Positions 12,801 through 24,045 of a stretch of DNA of 64,000 nucleotides are shown one piece after another (within the stretch, counting starts at the first letter, position 1; each line of letters starts with the position of its first letter). A program made the translations under genes and the position numbers. The notes under the pieces were generated by a model, which did not search any database, was not told the DNA's origin, and saw only the letters and a program-made list of their open reading frames with translations. Source of the stretch: Steromphala cineraria (Eukaryota; Mollusca; Gastropoda; Trochida; Trochidae); the NCBI GenBank assembly GCA_916613615.1, contig OU744732.1, positions 56,752,727 through 56,816,726 on the forward strand. The letters run 5' to 3'.

Positions 12801-14522
12801 TGTCATATATGGCTTTTGAAGTCATATTAACTATTGCACAATGACTGACAAAATGTTTCATGATAGAATTTACTTGCCTCTGGATGTTTTCTAACAAAGT
12901 CAAACAAGAGCTGAGAGAGCCTTCAAAGACAGGAATTTAATATCAACTGACAGTTTCATTGAGTTCTAAATGTTCAAACATGCTGAGATCAAAGGTTTAT
13001 TTTTTTGTCAACAGGTTTAGTGTATTTAATTGGGTAATGTATAAAGTGCATCTTTATTTAACAAGAGTTTGGGGAGTCCACATAGCAGCCCCGAATGTGC
13101 AGGTTCCACTTTCTTTTGTCACTTCTCAATAACCACAGTCAAATGGGCAATTTCAAGCGATATACCATGACACCTTGACATTGAATTTGAACGTGTCAAA
13201 AGAATACAAAGGATGATAGTTAACCGAAAATTTAACTTGAGATCTAAAAACCTATTTCTGTTTTTAATTAATGGTTGAACATGAATCATATCTGGTGCTA
13301 TCTGGATTAAAACAATCAATGATGACTTTTCATTCAAAAAGACAATTATTTTATGAAAACAATCGTCATGGTTAGGACAAAACATTTTCATGATTAATTC
13401 CAGGCCTTGCTATGGCCTGACATTTTCGAGTCTAGATAATTCTCCATAATTGATATTTACTAACCAAGACCCTGATTCTTATCAATTATCGATGTTACAA
13501 GGATTATTAGTCATGACCTTTGAGCCTTTGAGCTTAAAAAAAGTCTATGTTACAAATTAATGTTCAATGTCAGTTTTCAAGAAAACGTATTCTGTTTTCA
13601 AAACCTGATTAAAAGGTATCCGTTACAATGACCATATATCGTGACCTTGATCAATGACATTTGTCATATATGGCTTTTGAAGTCATATTAACTATTGCAC
13701 AATGACTGACAAAATGTTTCATGATAGAATTTACTTGCCTCTGGATGTTTTCTAACAAAGTCAAACAAGAGCTGAGAGAGCCTTCAAAGACAGGAATTTA
13801 ATATCAACTGACAGTTTCATTGAGTTCTAAATGTTCAAACATGCTGAGATCAAAGGTTTATTTTTTTGTCAACAGGTTTAGTGTATTTAATTGGGTAATG
13901 TATAAAGTGCATCTTTATTTAACAAGAGTTTGGGGAGTCCACATAGCAGCCCCGAATGTGCAGGTTCCACTTTCTTTTGTCACTTCTCAATAACCACAGT
14001 CAAATGGGCAATTTCAAGCGATATACCATGACACCTTGACATTGAATTTGAACGTGTCAAAAGAATACAAAGGATGATAGTTAACCGAAAATTTAACTTG
14101 AGATCTAAAAACCTATTTCTGTTTTTAATTAATGGTTGAACATGAATCATATCTGGTGCTATCTGGATTAAAACAATCAATGATGACTTTTCATTCAAAA
14201 AGACAATTATTTTATGAAAACAATCGTCATGGTTAGGACAAAACATTTTCATGATTAATTCCAGGCCTTGCTATGGCCTGACATTTTCGAGTCTAGATAA
14301 TTCTCCATAATTGATATTTACTAACCAAGACCCTGATTCTTATCAATTATCGATGTTACAAGGATTATTAGTCATGACCTTTGAGCCTTTGAGCTTAAAA
14401 AAAGTCTATGTTACAAATTAATGTTCAATGTCAGTTTTCAAGAAAACGTATTCTGTTTTCAAAACCTGATTAAAAGGTATCCGTTACAATGACCATATAT
14501 CGTGACCTTGATCAATGACATT
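12801..14522 (+). repeat. 861-bp tandem duplication in B1
   Basis: Copy 1 (12801-13661) and copy 2 (13662-14522) appear identical wherever I compared them. B2 has a single copy. Both breakpoints carry ACATT(T): AACATTTGTC at the left edge and GACATTTAAA at the right edge, which suggests a microhomology-joined duplication. The 90-residue minus-strand frames at 13391-13119 and 14252-13980 are simply duplicated with it. A collapsed or over-expanded assembly is the alternative. Confidence 0.9.
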
Positions 14523-14672
14523 TAAAGTCACACAACCAATGATCTCTGTTCATTTTATATGACGATCATGATGATTCACACTATCAATGCTTGATCCTTT
14601 GATTGAAGATTGATTGATATGTACTTCAACTTATCTGTATTCTTTTACATTTATTTTTAAGTGAGATTCACA

Positions 14673-14807
14673 CTAAGATGACATAACTTGTTGCACCAGA
14701 AATTGAGACAAAGGAGGCAACTCTTCTGTTACATTTACGGGATACTCAGAACCATCAGTGTAAGTCATAGGTAAGTCGTTACCAAAGGTATTAACAGAAA
14801 GAGACAT
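14673..14807 (-). other. Short coding-like frame, B1 (possible exon relic)
   Basis: A 44-codon minus-strand frame contains DLPMTYTDGSEYPVNVTEEL followed by PPLSQFL. Its residue make-up is richer in Asp, Glu and Pro than the surrounding AT-rich frames. It begins in B-specific sequence, and its last few codons run into the shared backbone, so the stop codon is incidental. The same frame is present at about 56032-56166 in B2. I do not recognise the family. It could be a fragment of a captured gene or chance. Confidence 0.2.
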
Positions 14808-14862
14808 GACATGTTTGTATATATATTACGGATAAGTCTAAAGGCTACATAAGTTGATTCCA

Positions 14863-14875
14863 CCCCCCCCCCCCC
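14863..14875. repeat. Poly-C run, B1
   Basis: Thirteen C residues. The partner position in B2 (56222-56241) has twenty, so this is a length-variable homopolymer. Confidence 0.9.
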
Positions 14876-15472
14876 ACAATAGACCTCTAAATTGCACAAC
14901 ACATATACAAATTTCCAAAATTAGTATTTTTGCATATATTACACATGACAGACATTTTACCGCCCACGCCAATGTAAGATTAAACAAACATGAAAAGCAT
15001 TTACACGAAAAAGCACGGGAAGAATGTGCGTTGTCACAGCAACTGTGACATTGACAGCAAAAACCTTGTAGAGACTGTCAGAAAAAAATGTTGTTACACT
15101 CGTTTAGGGGCAACATGACTTTTGTGTATTTAAAGTTACATTTAAGGTATTTTTAACTTATAGGGCTTTAAATAAATAAGTTTTAAACATTTCCCGTGCC
15201 AGTAACGAGATTACAGCTAATTAACACATCAAGTAAAGCGTGCATCAGAAACATATATTTTGACAAGGTGTAAAATTAATTTCACAATCCCGTAAACTCA
15301 TTTTTTTTTACAGCAAGGTTAGAAAGGCCTTCTGTAAATAACGAATGATTTCTTTAAAAAAAATTATTCAAGTTGACAATTTAAGAGATTTCTAATCATG
15401 CTGACTTAACCAAAAAATAACCATTGCAACTGTGTCAAAACTCCGCAATACACTTTAACTTGTTGATATAGG

Positions 15473-15884
15473 GGCTTCAGATCAAGAGGTCCGTGGTTCG
15501 AATCCCGCCAGGGGCTCGGCAACTTTGTCTGCAGTATAGAATTTTTCTACACGCAGTCAGGTTTGAGTGCAATGTTACACTGAATTTCAGCATAGTACCA
15601 CGCTTGGTTCGCTAGTTCCAGTCGATGCTCGCAGGTTTCACCGCAATGCATAACCACAATTGTGTTGCGGGCGTTCTCCCTGTAATGATACTAACCACGA
15701 TATAAGTGAAATACTCTTGAAAGCGGCGATAACCCCCACATTACATCACATCACATCACATCACATCACATCACATCACATCACATCACATCACATCACA
15801 TCACATCACATCACATCACATCACATCACATCACATCACATCACATCACATCACATCACATCACATCACATCACATCACATCAC
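15473..15884 (+). mobile_element. tRNA-derived SINE with (ACATC)n tail, B1
   Basis: The head contains a tRNA-like B box GGTTCGAATCC at 15495-15505. The body ends in an ACCACGATATAAGTGAAATA... ...GAAAGCGGCG stretch, which resembles the conserved 3' region of mollusc tRNA-derived SINEs. An (ACATC)n microsatellite follows at about 15738-15884. The 11-bp repeat GTTGATATAGG at 15462-15472 recurs at 21625-21635, beyond the nested elements, and is best read as the SINE's target-site duplication. The A box is weak, so the head is partly decayed. The family assignment rests on recall of tail motifs and needs a library search. Confidence 0.7.
15738..15884. repeat. (ACATC)n pentanucleotide array, B1
   Basis: About 29 repeats of ACATC with almost no interruption, forming the SINE tail. 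It reads as a run of HITSH residues in one frame, which makes a spurious open frame at 15660-15929. Confidence 0.95.
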
Positions 15885-16260
15885 TTGCGTTATTTTAGAT
15901 ATAAATCTCTCGTTTTCAAAACATGTTGATTTCATTTACAAAAAAGGGCAACAGTGACTCTATTTTCTTTGCCGCTTAAGAAACTTTTCATTTGATAGAT
16001 CTCTTTTGACAGTCTTTTACCAAACTTGTATTCAAAGTGTGCTGACCTAAAAAAATTTAGGTTGGTATGGAGGTTTGTCTGTTCGCAACAAAAAACAAAG
16101 TTTTTAAAATTGTTAATACCGCCAACAAGATCAGTGGAGTACCTTTCGAAAATATGTCCTTTATTTATGAGCGGCAGATTGTGAAGAAAGCTACTAAAAT
16201 AAGAACCGATAGTTCCGAAATCCTGTCCCATCATTTCGAACTACTTCCTTCTGGACGCCC
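15885..16260 (+). pseudogene. LINE reverse transcriptase 3' fragment, left half (B1)
   Basis: Frames translate as VILDINLSFSKHVDFIYKK then QRLYFLRRLRNFSFD, a jockey/CR1/L2-type LINE C-terminal region (compare the LGVxLDxxLxFxxHVxxIYKKAQQRLYFLRxL pattern). A shifted frame gives LSVRNKK, and another gives IVKKATKI and ...HHFELLPSGR, the usual end of this protein. Several frameshifts and stops are present. The intact partner LINE fragment is at 57255-57902. Here it is split by the 5-kb element inserted after the LPSGR codons; its 3' end continues at 21310-21592. Confidence 0.8.
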
Positions 16261-16476
16261 TGTTACGACGTAAGATGTAATAAACGCGGTAAGATGTAAT
16301 AACTGCGGTAAATTGTAATAAAAACGCGGTAAGATGTAATACTGCGGTAAATTGTAATAAAAATGCGGTAAAGTGTAATACACATACGTGCGGTAAATTG
16401 TAATAGGGGGTGCGGTAAAATGTTAGCACTTGATATGCGTTAAATTGTAATACGATGTGCGGTAAATTGTAATAAC
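16261..16476. repeat. Left terminal inverted repeat, minisatellite type
   Basis: Around ten diverged units, alternating forms such as GCGGTAAGATGTAATA and GCGGTAAATTGTAATA with 2-6 bp spacers. The outer roughly 110 bp pair closely with the reverse complement of 21200-21309. Unit order is kept across both ends, so the arms are true inverted copies rather than independently grown arrays. Confidence 0.85.
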
Positions 16477-18429
16477 ATTGGTTTATATAAATGATTGAAA
16501 TGATTGTGAGTGTTGTTTCTCATAACATGATAGAATCATTACTTTGATTATATATGTACAACGTCCTTTTGTTTGAGTGCAATTCCGCCACCAATGTGTT
16601 TCCTACAATCTACACTTATCTTGGTATAGACTAAGGGTATTGAGTTCTTTACAATTTATTCTCTTCCATTCACTTCTCTCTCTCTTTTGCGAAAGCCGAC
16701 TGCAGTTATGTCACGAAGAGTATCTTTTATGACGCCACAATGATACGAAAATACGAGAAGGCGTTGCTAGGCAAAAATTATTTGTGCACATGCTCTCTCC
16801 TACTAATATGGCTCTGCGATTTAAGGAGGCTCCATTTTTTTTAATGAGCTTTACACTCTCTCAGGCCTCAGTATAATTTATCAAGTCTAACGGATGATAA
16901 CAATAACTGTAAATATAACCCAAATTGCCAAGATAATAATCACAATTTTACTTGATTTTTCAATTTTATCAAAAGCAGTTTAAATTTTGTCATCCAGGCA
17001 TAGGAAAAGTCTACTCATAGTCATTAATATTTCCAAGTTTAATTTAATATACACAAGTGTTTAATATTCACTCAAATGCAAAAAAAGGACTTAAAGGTGT
17101 TTTGTTCACAGATTGACAACTATCAAAAATACAAAATTGTCGTTTTTGTTTTGGAATAAACATTTTCATACCATAAGAACAGACCTCATTAAATTGCTAA
17201 TAGGTTATGTATATTCATTCTTAGTTGTTAAACGATGCAAGTGTCTTATTTCTGTGGCATTTTAGAGGTTTGTTTAATGAAAAAATACAGATTTATTCCT
17301 TCATCATATCAACTGCTAAAATACCTCTGGTCATATGTACATGAACATGTATGTATTTCAATGTTTAGTTGCATCTGTTTGCTTCTTGCATACGCGTACC
17401 CATCTTTACACAGACATCGTGCATGATTGAAATGTCTCTTGGTTGACATTTGATGCATGAACTAAAATCGAAATGACCAGAACAGTTTATTTACCATATC
17501 GTATACAGAACGATTAAATATGATTTAATTATGCATGAACAAACTGGCTACACGTTACATTTTGTTATATTCATTTCTCATGTATATATACAAGCGCATA
17601 TTATTAGAAATATTCTAATTCCAAATACTCATTTTACTTCTATCTTCTTTTAACATCTGCATATTCTCTTCTTGTTTCACATGAATATGAGTTTCTTATC
17701 CTGCAACAAATGTTCATACATACACGAACCTTTTAACAAAATCCTCTTTTGGTATGTGCCTATTTGATATAAATGCGTTTTAATCCATTTTTATTTCGTA
17801 AAACATTGCATACATTTCTTGTTGCCAATGCCAATTCTCTTCTAAATCTCTTAACTACTCAATAACATCTCGTTAATAAAGTTCAGGACTATTCTCTTTT
17901 TAGTATGGTGTTCTAATTTTACATGCCTTGGATGTAAAGAGATTATTACCTAAGACAGACATATGATACATAAGGATACGAATTAATTTCTGCATAAACA
18001 GAGCGAGGATATTTACATATTTGAGTTCCGTGAAAGTCATTTGTTACGTTTCTGGGCTTAATTATTTGCTGTATTACCGATTCTATTGCATTTTTACAAA
18101 ATTTTCTACTCGACAAACTTGATGTGTGCACATGTGCTTATATTGAAAATACGAATTACTTCATAAATATATATAGTCTAAAACTTTGTAAATATCCTCG
18201 TTTGGTATAAATCCTCGTTTGTTACTCTGTGTAAACTGCAACTATTTACACTCTTGAACTGCTGGTCCATTCTACAAAGTTAACATTTAAAACTGAATTG
18301 AAACAATAAGCCTATTAAATGTTTTTTTTTAAGAATGAAATTTTAAAAAGAAACTACGAAACTTAACATGGATGCAGAACGTTTGATATCAATTTATACA
18401 ACTTCTTTTGTAGTGTATGTCTTATTATG
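16477..18429. other. Non-coding interior of the 5-kb element, left part
   Basis: About 1.95 kb of AT-rich sequence with only chance short frames (17235-17426 plus, 18131-17946 minus). No transposase, integrase or tyrosine-recombinase motif is visible on either strand. Confidence 0.5.
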
Positions 18430-18610
18430 TCATCAGTCCTGAAAGTCCCGATGGTGCCATGGTGTCCGGCGTCTGTCCATGCATCCGTCAGTCAATCCAT
18501 CAGACTCCTTCTCCTAAAGAAATAGGCTTGGAAGACTGAAATCTGGTGTAAAAACTCCTTGACTAATGGGAATGATAGTTTATAGCCTTCGTGACATTTT
18601 GACCCCTACC
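18430..18610. repeat. Fragment of a dispersed repeat inside the 5-kb element
   Basis: Contains CCATGGTGTCCGGCGTCTGT followed by CCGTCAGTC and a CTCCTTCTCCTAAAGAAATA stretch. This is more GC-rich than its surroundings and of a type I associate with dispersed repeats in marine invertebrate genomes. The family is not named. The stretch 18611-18940 beyond it shows nothing recognisable. Confidence 0.35.
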
Positions 18611-18949
18611 TACATCTTTTTGCGACTTTCGTCTCCAGAAGCACAAGGCATAGAATGATAAAATGTTGTCTAGAGACTCCTATTGTAATTGGAATTCTAA
18701 CGAAATTGTACATAATCCTGAAGGGAACATTGGTCAAACGCTTAAGCAAACTTAAATCTTGAGCCTGATAAGCTACATAACCACAGGTTTTACTAAAACA
18801 GTTTATAGGCAGAAAAAAGATACAGACAAGGCGTATTTCTTTCTTTATAAGTAAATAGGCATGGAACAATCACCGATTTCAACCATTTCTAATATCGTTT
18901 TGTAATAATCAAACACAGCGCTCCTTATAAGACCGTTATAGCTTTTGAG

Positions 18950-19007
18950 TGACGTCATGCAGAAATGATAGACATGACGTCATTATAAAAACTACATTAT
19001 GACGTCA
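18950..19007. promoter_or_regulatory. Three CRE-like palindromes at 25-bp pitch
   Basis: TGACGTCA starts at 18950, 18975 and 19000, an exact 25-bp pitch. It lies inside the 5-kb element. This is a possible bZIP factor array or remnant of a small hairpin; the role is unknown. Confidence 0.4.
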
Positions 19008-20187
19008 CTTAAACGGCCCTGGTATCTCGAGCATTAACTATCATAGTTGAGGTGTATAATTTATTGCAAAGCTCATGATGGTCAGGGATACTGTATTAAT
19101 TATATAAATAATTGCATGAACGTTATGATAATCAAAAAATGAAGATTGTTGTATTTCTATAATGTAACTTTGTAAAAAAAAACCATCGGATTGAACCACA
19201 ATTACTTTATCAGAATCCAAAAACAAAACAAACAAAACAGTAATAATTATTTGCAATATTTGGAGAAATAAGCTTCAACACTGTTTAAAACTAAAAACGT
19301 TTTGTGATTATAAAATATGAATTTTTTCTTATTAAAAGTTATCTTCAAATTTATGTTCCAAACAGAGTACCCTTTTCTCATAAAGAACATGATAAAAATG
19401 CCATTGGTGTATTTGGGATTATAATATGTGTGCTAGTAGAAATGTTTAAAGTAAACAAATTCGTTGGAGGATATATCGTCTATTCATTGAATTGGCAATG
19501 TTGTAATTCATTGTTTGAATTATTTTTTTGTATCCATATATCGAATGGTACCCTGTAAGGGGCAAAGTGAGCCAGGAGCGCTTTGCATCGAGTGACAAAA
19601 TATTTCTATGGTCAACACATTAGTGTTAGAGTTATCAATTAGTTTTCATAAGCAAATATCGTTTGATAGAATTGTAATTTTCATTAATTAATTTTGCTGT
19701 ATTCAAAATATCTATATATTATCATTGAAGTACCAACATTATGTCATATGATTTTGTTTCATTCAGAAACACGTATATCTTCTTTGATTTTTTAGCATAA
19801 GTTTGATATGGATTATATATTTCTTTATTTCTTTTTATATTTTAATTGTTTTCTGATAGTTAATGAGTTAAATTGTCAAGACGATTATAGTTCTTAAAAG
19901 TTTGTATATAGTAATAGGTAAGTTTTTGGTTACGAACTTCGAACATCTAGGTCCATGACATATAAACAATATGTTGTCTTTGTTTAGCTTTCATCAGAGT
20001 ACCTGTACACTGTATGGTACTTTAACAAATCTTTGTTGTATTGTAATCGTTGTAAATGTGTTCTACATTTCACATTTGTGTGTCTTTTCGCATGGGGCGC
20101 TTTGCCCCAAGCTAAGAGGCAAAGTGACCACCTTTGTCGAAAAAAAACCCCTTAAAAACATTTTCCTGCGAACTGAAAATCCTCGAT

Positions 20188-20377
20188 CTAGTGACGTCAT
20201 AGCCACTTGTTATTGACGCCATGGAGCATAGTTTTGTGATGTCACTCTAAACGGATTCTAGTATTGTTCCCGTAAAGATCAAAGGCGCCGCCCATCATTT
20301 ATTCCGCAATAGATTTTGAGTGACGTCACGAAACAATGACCCATGACGTCAATAACAATCAGCCATGACGTCACTAG
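20188..20377. repeat. Hairpin with CRE palindromes in both arms
   Basis: The left arm (20188-20247) pairs with the right arm (20318-20377) across a 70-base loop. The arms begin CTAGTGACGTCA and end TGACGTCACTAG. The right arm keeps three perfect TGACGTCA sites (20321, 20344, 20366). The left arm keeps one (20192) and two one-base variants (TTGACGCCA and TGATGTCA) at the mirrored positions. Confidence 0.8.
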
Positions 20378-20850
20378 ATATGCCCCTGATCAATTTGAGG
20401 CCGGACGTGATTTACAGAATATGTTTATATTTGGAGTAGAAATAACTTAAACACGTAAAAATCGACATACTAGAAAAGAAATACAGTAACCCTAACCATC
20501 TTGTGTTTTGCAATAAAGTATAGTTTTGCCCTGAACTATTATAGTTTAAGCATTAGACACATGGCCTAATTGTTTGAAGCTATAAAAGTACAGTGGCTAG
20601 CGCTACTTTATTTCTTTAAAAAAAACCAATAGCCCGTGACGGCAATAACAGTTGACTATGACGTCATTAGGTATGGCCCTGATCAAGGATTTTTAATTGG
20701 CGGACGGACGTGACTTACAAAATAATTTTCGATTTGGAGAAGAAATAACTTAAACGAGTAAAAAACCGACATACAAGAAAAGTAATAGAGTAGCCCCAAC
20801 CATCATGTGTTTTTCAATAAAGTATACTTTTGTCCTGAACTTTAATAATG
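20335..20850 (+). repeat. Direct repeat of about 300-bp period next to the CRE hairpin
   Basis: The segment 20335-20560 recurs at about 20630-20850: both carry a TGACGTCA, a GCCCTGATCAA-like stretch, GACGTGAYTTACA, AGAAATAACTTAAAC, CGACATAC and the AATAAAGTATA block. The second copy is more diverged. Confidence 0.75.
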
Positions 20851-20938
20851 TCGGCCTCATGCTTACACTATAATAGTTCGGGGCTAAATTATACTTTATT
20901 GCACAACACATGATGGTTAGGGCTACTCTATTTCTTAC
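20775..20938. repeat. Foldback hairpin (family shared with 31806-31981)
   Basis: The left arm 20775-20849 and right arm 20867-20938 are inverted copies containing ATAGAGTAGCCC, CCATCATGTG and CAATAAAGTATA. A third, direct copy is at 20471-20545. The same core (AATAAAGTATAGTTTTGCCC, CTGAACTATTA) forms the hairpin at 31806-31981, so this is a mobile foldback or MITE-like family. Confidence 0.8.
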
Positions 20939-21089
20939 AAAACTAGAATGACTGATAATACGATTTAATTTTATTTATATATCTAGATGTATCTCCCCCA
21001 AACATAAAATCAAATCCATATATCATCACAGGTACAAGCAGCGTTCTAAGATGGCAAACAATGGTCGAAAAATATTTACCAAGGTTGCG

Positions 21090-21309
21090 GAAAGGTTATT
21101 ACATTTTACCGCATATTATATTACAAATTACCGCACCTTTTAGTAACATTTTACCGCACCCCCCTATTACAATTTACCGCACCTGTGTTTATTACATTTT
21201 ACCGCATTTGTATTACATTTTACCGCAGTATTACATCTTACCACATTTTTATTACAATTTACCGCAGTTATTACATCTTACCGCGTTTATTACATCTTAC
21301 GTCGTAACA
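21090..21309. repeat. Right terminal inverted repeat, minisatellite type
   Basis: Reverse-complement counterpart of 16261-16476, with units such as TATTACATCTTACCGC and TATTACAATTTACCGC. It ends in TTACGTCGTAACA at the target-site junction. Confidence 0.85.
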
Positions 21310-21624
21310 CGCCTGCTTTCGGATACCTTCGTTAAAAACAAACAGAGCCAGACAATCCTTTATACCAACAAGTATACGTGAAATTAATAAATGTTTTGAA
21401 TCATGAAGCAATTAATTTTACAATTATCAATCCTGTGTGACTTGCTTTTCTGTGTGTGACATATTGTTTATGTATTGTTTGTTTAAAGTTGTATATCGAG
21501 TGCCTATGTATATATGAGACCGTTGTTGATGTAAAAAGAATTTCCTAAGGGATAATAAAGTATTATCTTATCTTATCTTATCTTATCTTATCACATCACA
21601 TCACATCACATCATATCACACACC
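21310..21624 (+). mobile_element. LINE 3' end with pentanucleotide tail (B1, right half)
   Basis: Continuation of the LINE split at 16260. It covers the end of the coding part and a 3' region with GGGATAATAAAGTATTATC, leading into (TTATC)n at about 21562-21592, then a short stretch of (ACATC)n. The latter is most simply the distal part of the SINE tail into which the LINE inserted. The SINE's target duplication follows at 21625. Confidence 0.75.
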
Positions 21625-24017
21625 GTTGATATAGGAAACAACCATTTATTACAAAGTAACATGTGGATGTCAAAAAAACTTTTATTTTGCCAAATTAGAT
21701 GAAGTACTTTTTTTTATAAAATGTTATCCCCTTCCATAAATTATTGGAAAATATTTACAAAAAGGTTATATCCATTGAATTTTGGAGAACATTTTGTATT
21801 CTTTTTAATTCAGCCCGTTTATTGTATGCTTTACTTGCTTCAGCAGAGCCATCAGACTTTACATACCAGGTTTTCATCTTTGGCAACGCTTTATTAAAAA
21901 GTTTAAGGTTTTCTATCCAATTTGTAACTCTTAATGTGCTGTCTCTATTGAATCATAGTAAAATGAAGATACTAATGTTTGATCGTTAGGTTTGAAATAC
22001 TGGAATAACCTTAGTTAAGTTACATTTACCAATAAATTGTATTCACTTTCATTTGAGGTTTCTTGTGCTTAAACATCAATTATATAATAAATCATATATC
22101 AATATACCGATTGTTCATAAATGCAAATATACAAAGGAAGCCAAACGATATGTGAACGAAATCTTTGTTTCGAAACAGCTTGATTACATTGTCTACTTTC
22201 TTGTGAAATAAGGATTGCTTGTGAACACATTGGAATGCTTCGCTTTTTTACATCTGTAAAGATAAACCATGACAGGTATTACTATAACAAACAGCTTTGC
22301 ATTGCAAGAAGTTGACACCTTTCACAAAAAGATGAATGAATCGTGAAAGGAATCCTTGATAACAAGCAACTATTTGAGTTTTTCAGGAATCTTTATGTTT
22401 TTTGAATTTATATAGATTTTTTATTTTTCACTGACAATTTTACGTTAATGCATTATGCATTACTTTGAGTGTGTCAAAATTCTCATTGCACAAAACAATC
22501 ATCCATAGTCATAGACCAAATTATGAGGCTTCACATAGAGATCATTGGCTGCCATATTTATGTGAACATTTTCAATTCCTTTTGTGTACGAAAAAGGGAA
22601 TCGCTGAACTTTACATTATATATTTGATTTATTACTGCTTCATTTAGTTTAAATACATTGTCTTTCAATTGGAACCATGTATTTTCATTTTCCGGACATC
22701 ACCGTATATTGCCCCTCAAAACGTGCTACTTCCCCTTTAAAGCCATGCTAAAGCTAAGATTTCTTCATTATAAAATAGGATTAGTTAGAGGCTAGATTTT
22801 GTAAAAACTGAAAGTAATGTTCAATAATGACTGTTATGAACAACGTTTAAAAACATATCAGTTACGGTCATACATACATAATATAATTTCGATATCTTAG
22901 TTCATAAAAAGTATCTTAGTTTATTGAAATAAATGTAAAATTTGATAATTGTAGAAAGAATTACTGTCAAATCCTGTGCAGAAGGAAGAAGCCATTGAAA
23001 ATAAGAAACAGGCTAAACATCGATAATATATCGTTTAGGAGAAACGGGGGCCGGAAAGCAGCTCTTGAGAAAAGAAATGTTTATACCTTCATCATAGTTT
23101 TTTCAGAGTCATAGTCATTTAAGTATTTCTGATTGGCTTTAATGAATATGACAGTTGCTCAATAAAATGAACTGTTAACCTTTCCTCTCAATAAGGCAGA
23201 TCAATGTCCCCGTGTATCCGCTTACTTCAAATAGCAACACAAGCCGGAAAGAATCCGATGCCTTACAAATATATCCTTGCCAATCAAGTACATGATCATT
23301 TCACTTAAAGGAAGTCAACAAGACAGGACGAAACTTGTAAGGAGTCTTTTGCCATTTTCGTGATTGAGCAAACATTTTTGATTGAATGAAGAATTCCTCT
23401 CAGGGCTACAGTGAGCCATCAACTTGCACTTTTGTCGATACCCATTTTCCCGGATATGTGACAATAGAAAACCATAATATTATATTAAAAAAAATTAGCC
23501 CTAGAAGTTCAAAAGATGGGGAAGATACATTCTTTTTGTGTGCTCAGTTCTCAGAACAAAACAAAAGAATGATATTTATTGTCTACAAACTCATTAAAAG
23601 GTAATTAATTACAGATTAAGTCTTCACTAATCATTTGTCTACGTCAAAAGAAGCTGCAAGCAAGTCAATATAATTAATTTAACTGACGTTCGAAATTCAC
23701 GATGCAATCCTTTCAGGAAATGGAAATTGGAAAACAAGTCAATGACTTCCTACCATCCGTCAGTTCCCAATGCTTGAGAGGATGCAGTTAACTCTTAATC
23801 AGAACATTATACAGTCAAATCATCTACTTATCTGTGTGAAGATGTTGTACTATTGATTGACGGTGGTTACACATGATCCGTAACGCAATTATGGAATTGC
23901 ACCTTAAATAACTAGTGCAGTATCAGGTGTTATGTCAGTTAAATGTTAAATTCAAGCAAGGTAATAACAAGAGTTTAAAGATTGGTAATGTATGGCTTTT
24001 GACAACTTTCTGACTAC

Positions 24018-24045
24018 GGGGGGAGGGGGGGGGGGGGGGGGGGGG
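24018..24045. repeat. G-run of about 28, B1
   Basis: G-run with a single A at position 24024. Counterparts: 10538-10545 (A1, truncated), 33510-33527 (C1), 50030-50039 (A2), 60640-60665 (B2). Length varies in every copy, and the A1 deletion ends here. Confidence 0.9.

Larger units (their letters stand above)
16261..21309. mobile_element. 5049-bp DNA element with repeat-built terminal inverted repeats
   Basis: Absent from B2, where GGACGCCCGCTTTCGG is continuous at 57624-57639. In B1 the same site reads GGACGCCC, then the element, then CGCCTGCTTTCGG, giving a 5-bp target duplication CGCCC/CGCCT with one mismatch. The ends are TGTTACGACG...CGTCGTAACA. The terminal inverted repeats extend about 210 bp (16261-16476 and 21090-21309) and consist of diverged GCGGTAAAWTGTAATA units. 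The interior holds no transposase frame I can recognise, only hairpins, CRE-like clusters and a dispersed repeat, so it is probably non-autonomous. The superfamily is unassigned: TG...CA ends recall Ginger-type elements, but the 5-bp duplication does not settle it. Confidence 0.85.

Noticed and set aside
13119..14252. Two identical 90-residue minus-strand frames, also at 55351-55611, as a conserved gene
   Set aside because: They are copies made by the 861-bp and ABC duplications. A and C units do not keep the frame, and no family is recognisable.
15660..15929. Histidine-rich repeat protein
   Set aside because: It is the (ACATC)n SINE tail read in one frame.
16261..16476. CRISPR-like array of short repeats
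   Set aside because: Spacers are 2-6 bp and the repeats are diverged; the array is the terminal inverted repeat of a DNA element in a eukaryotic genome.
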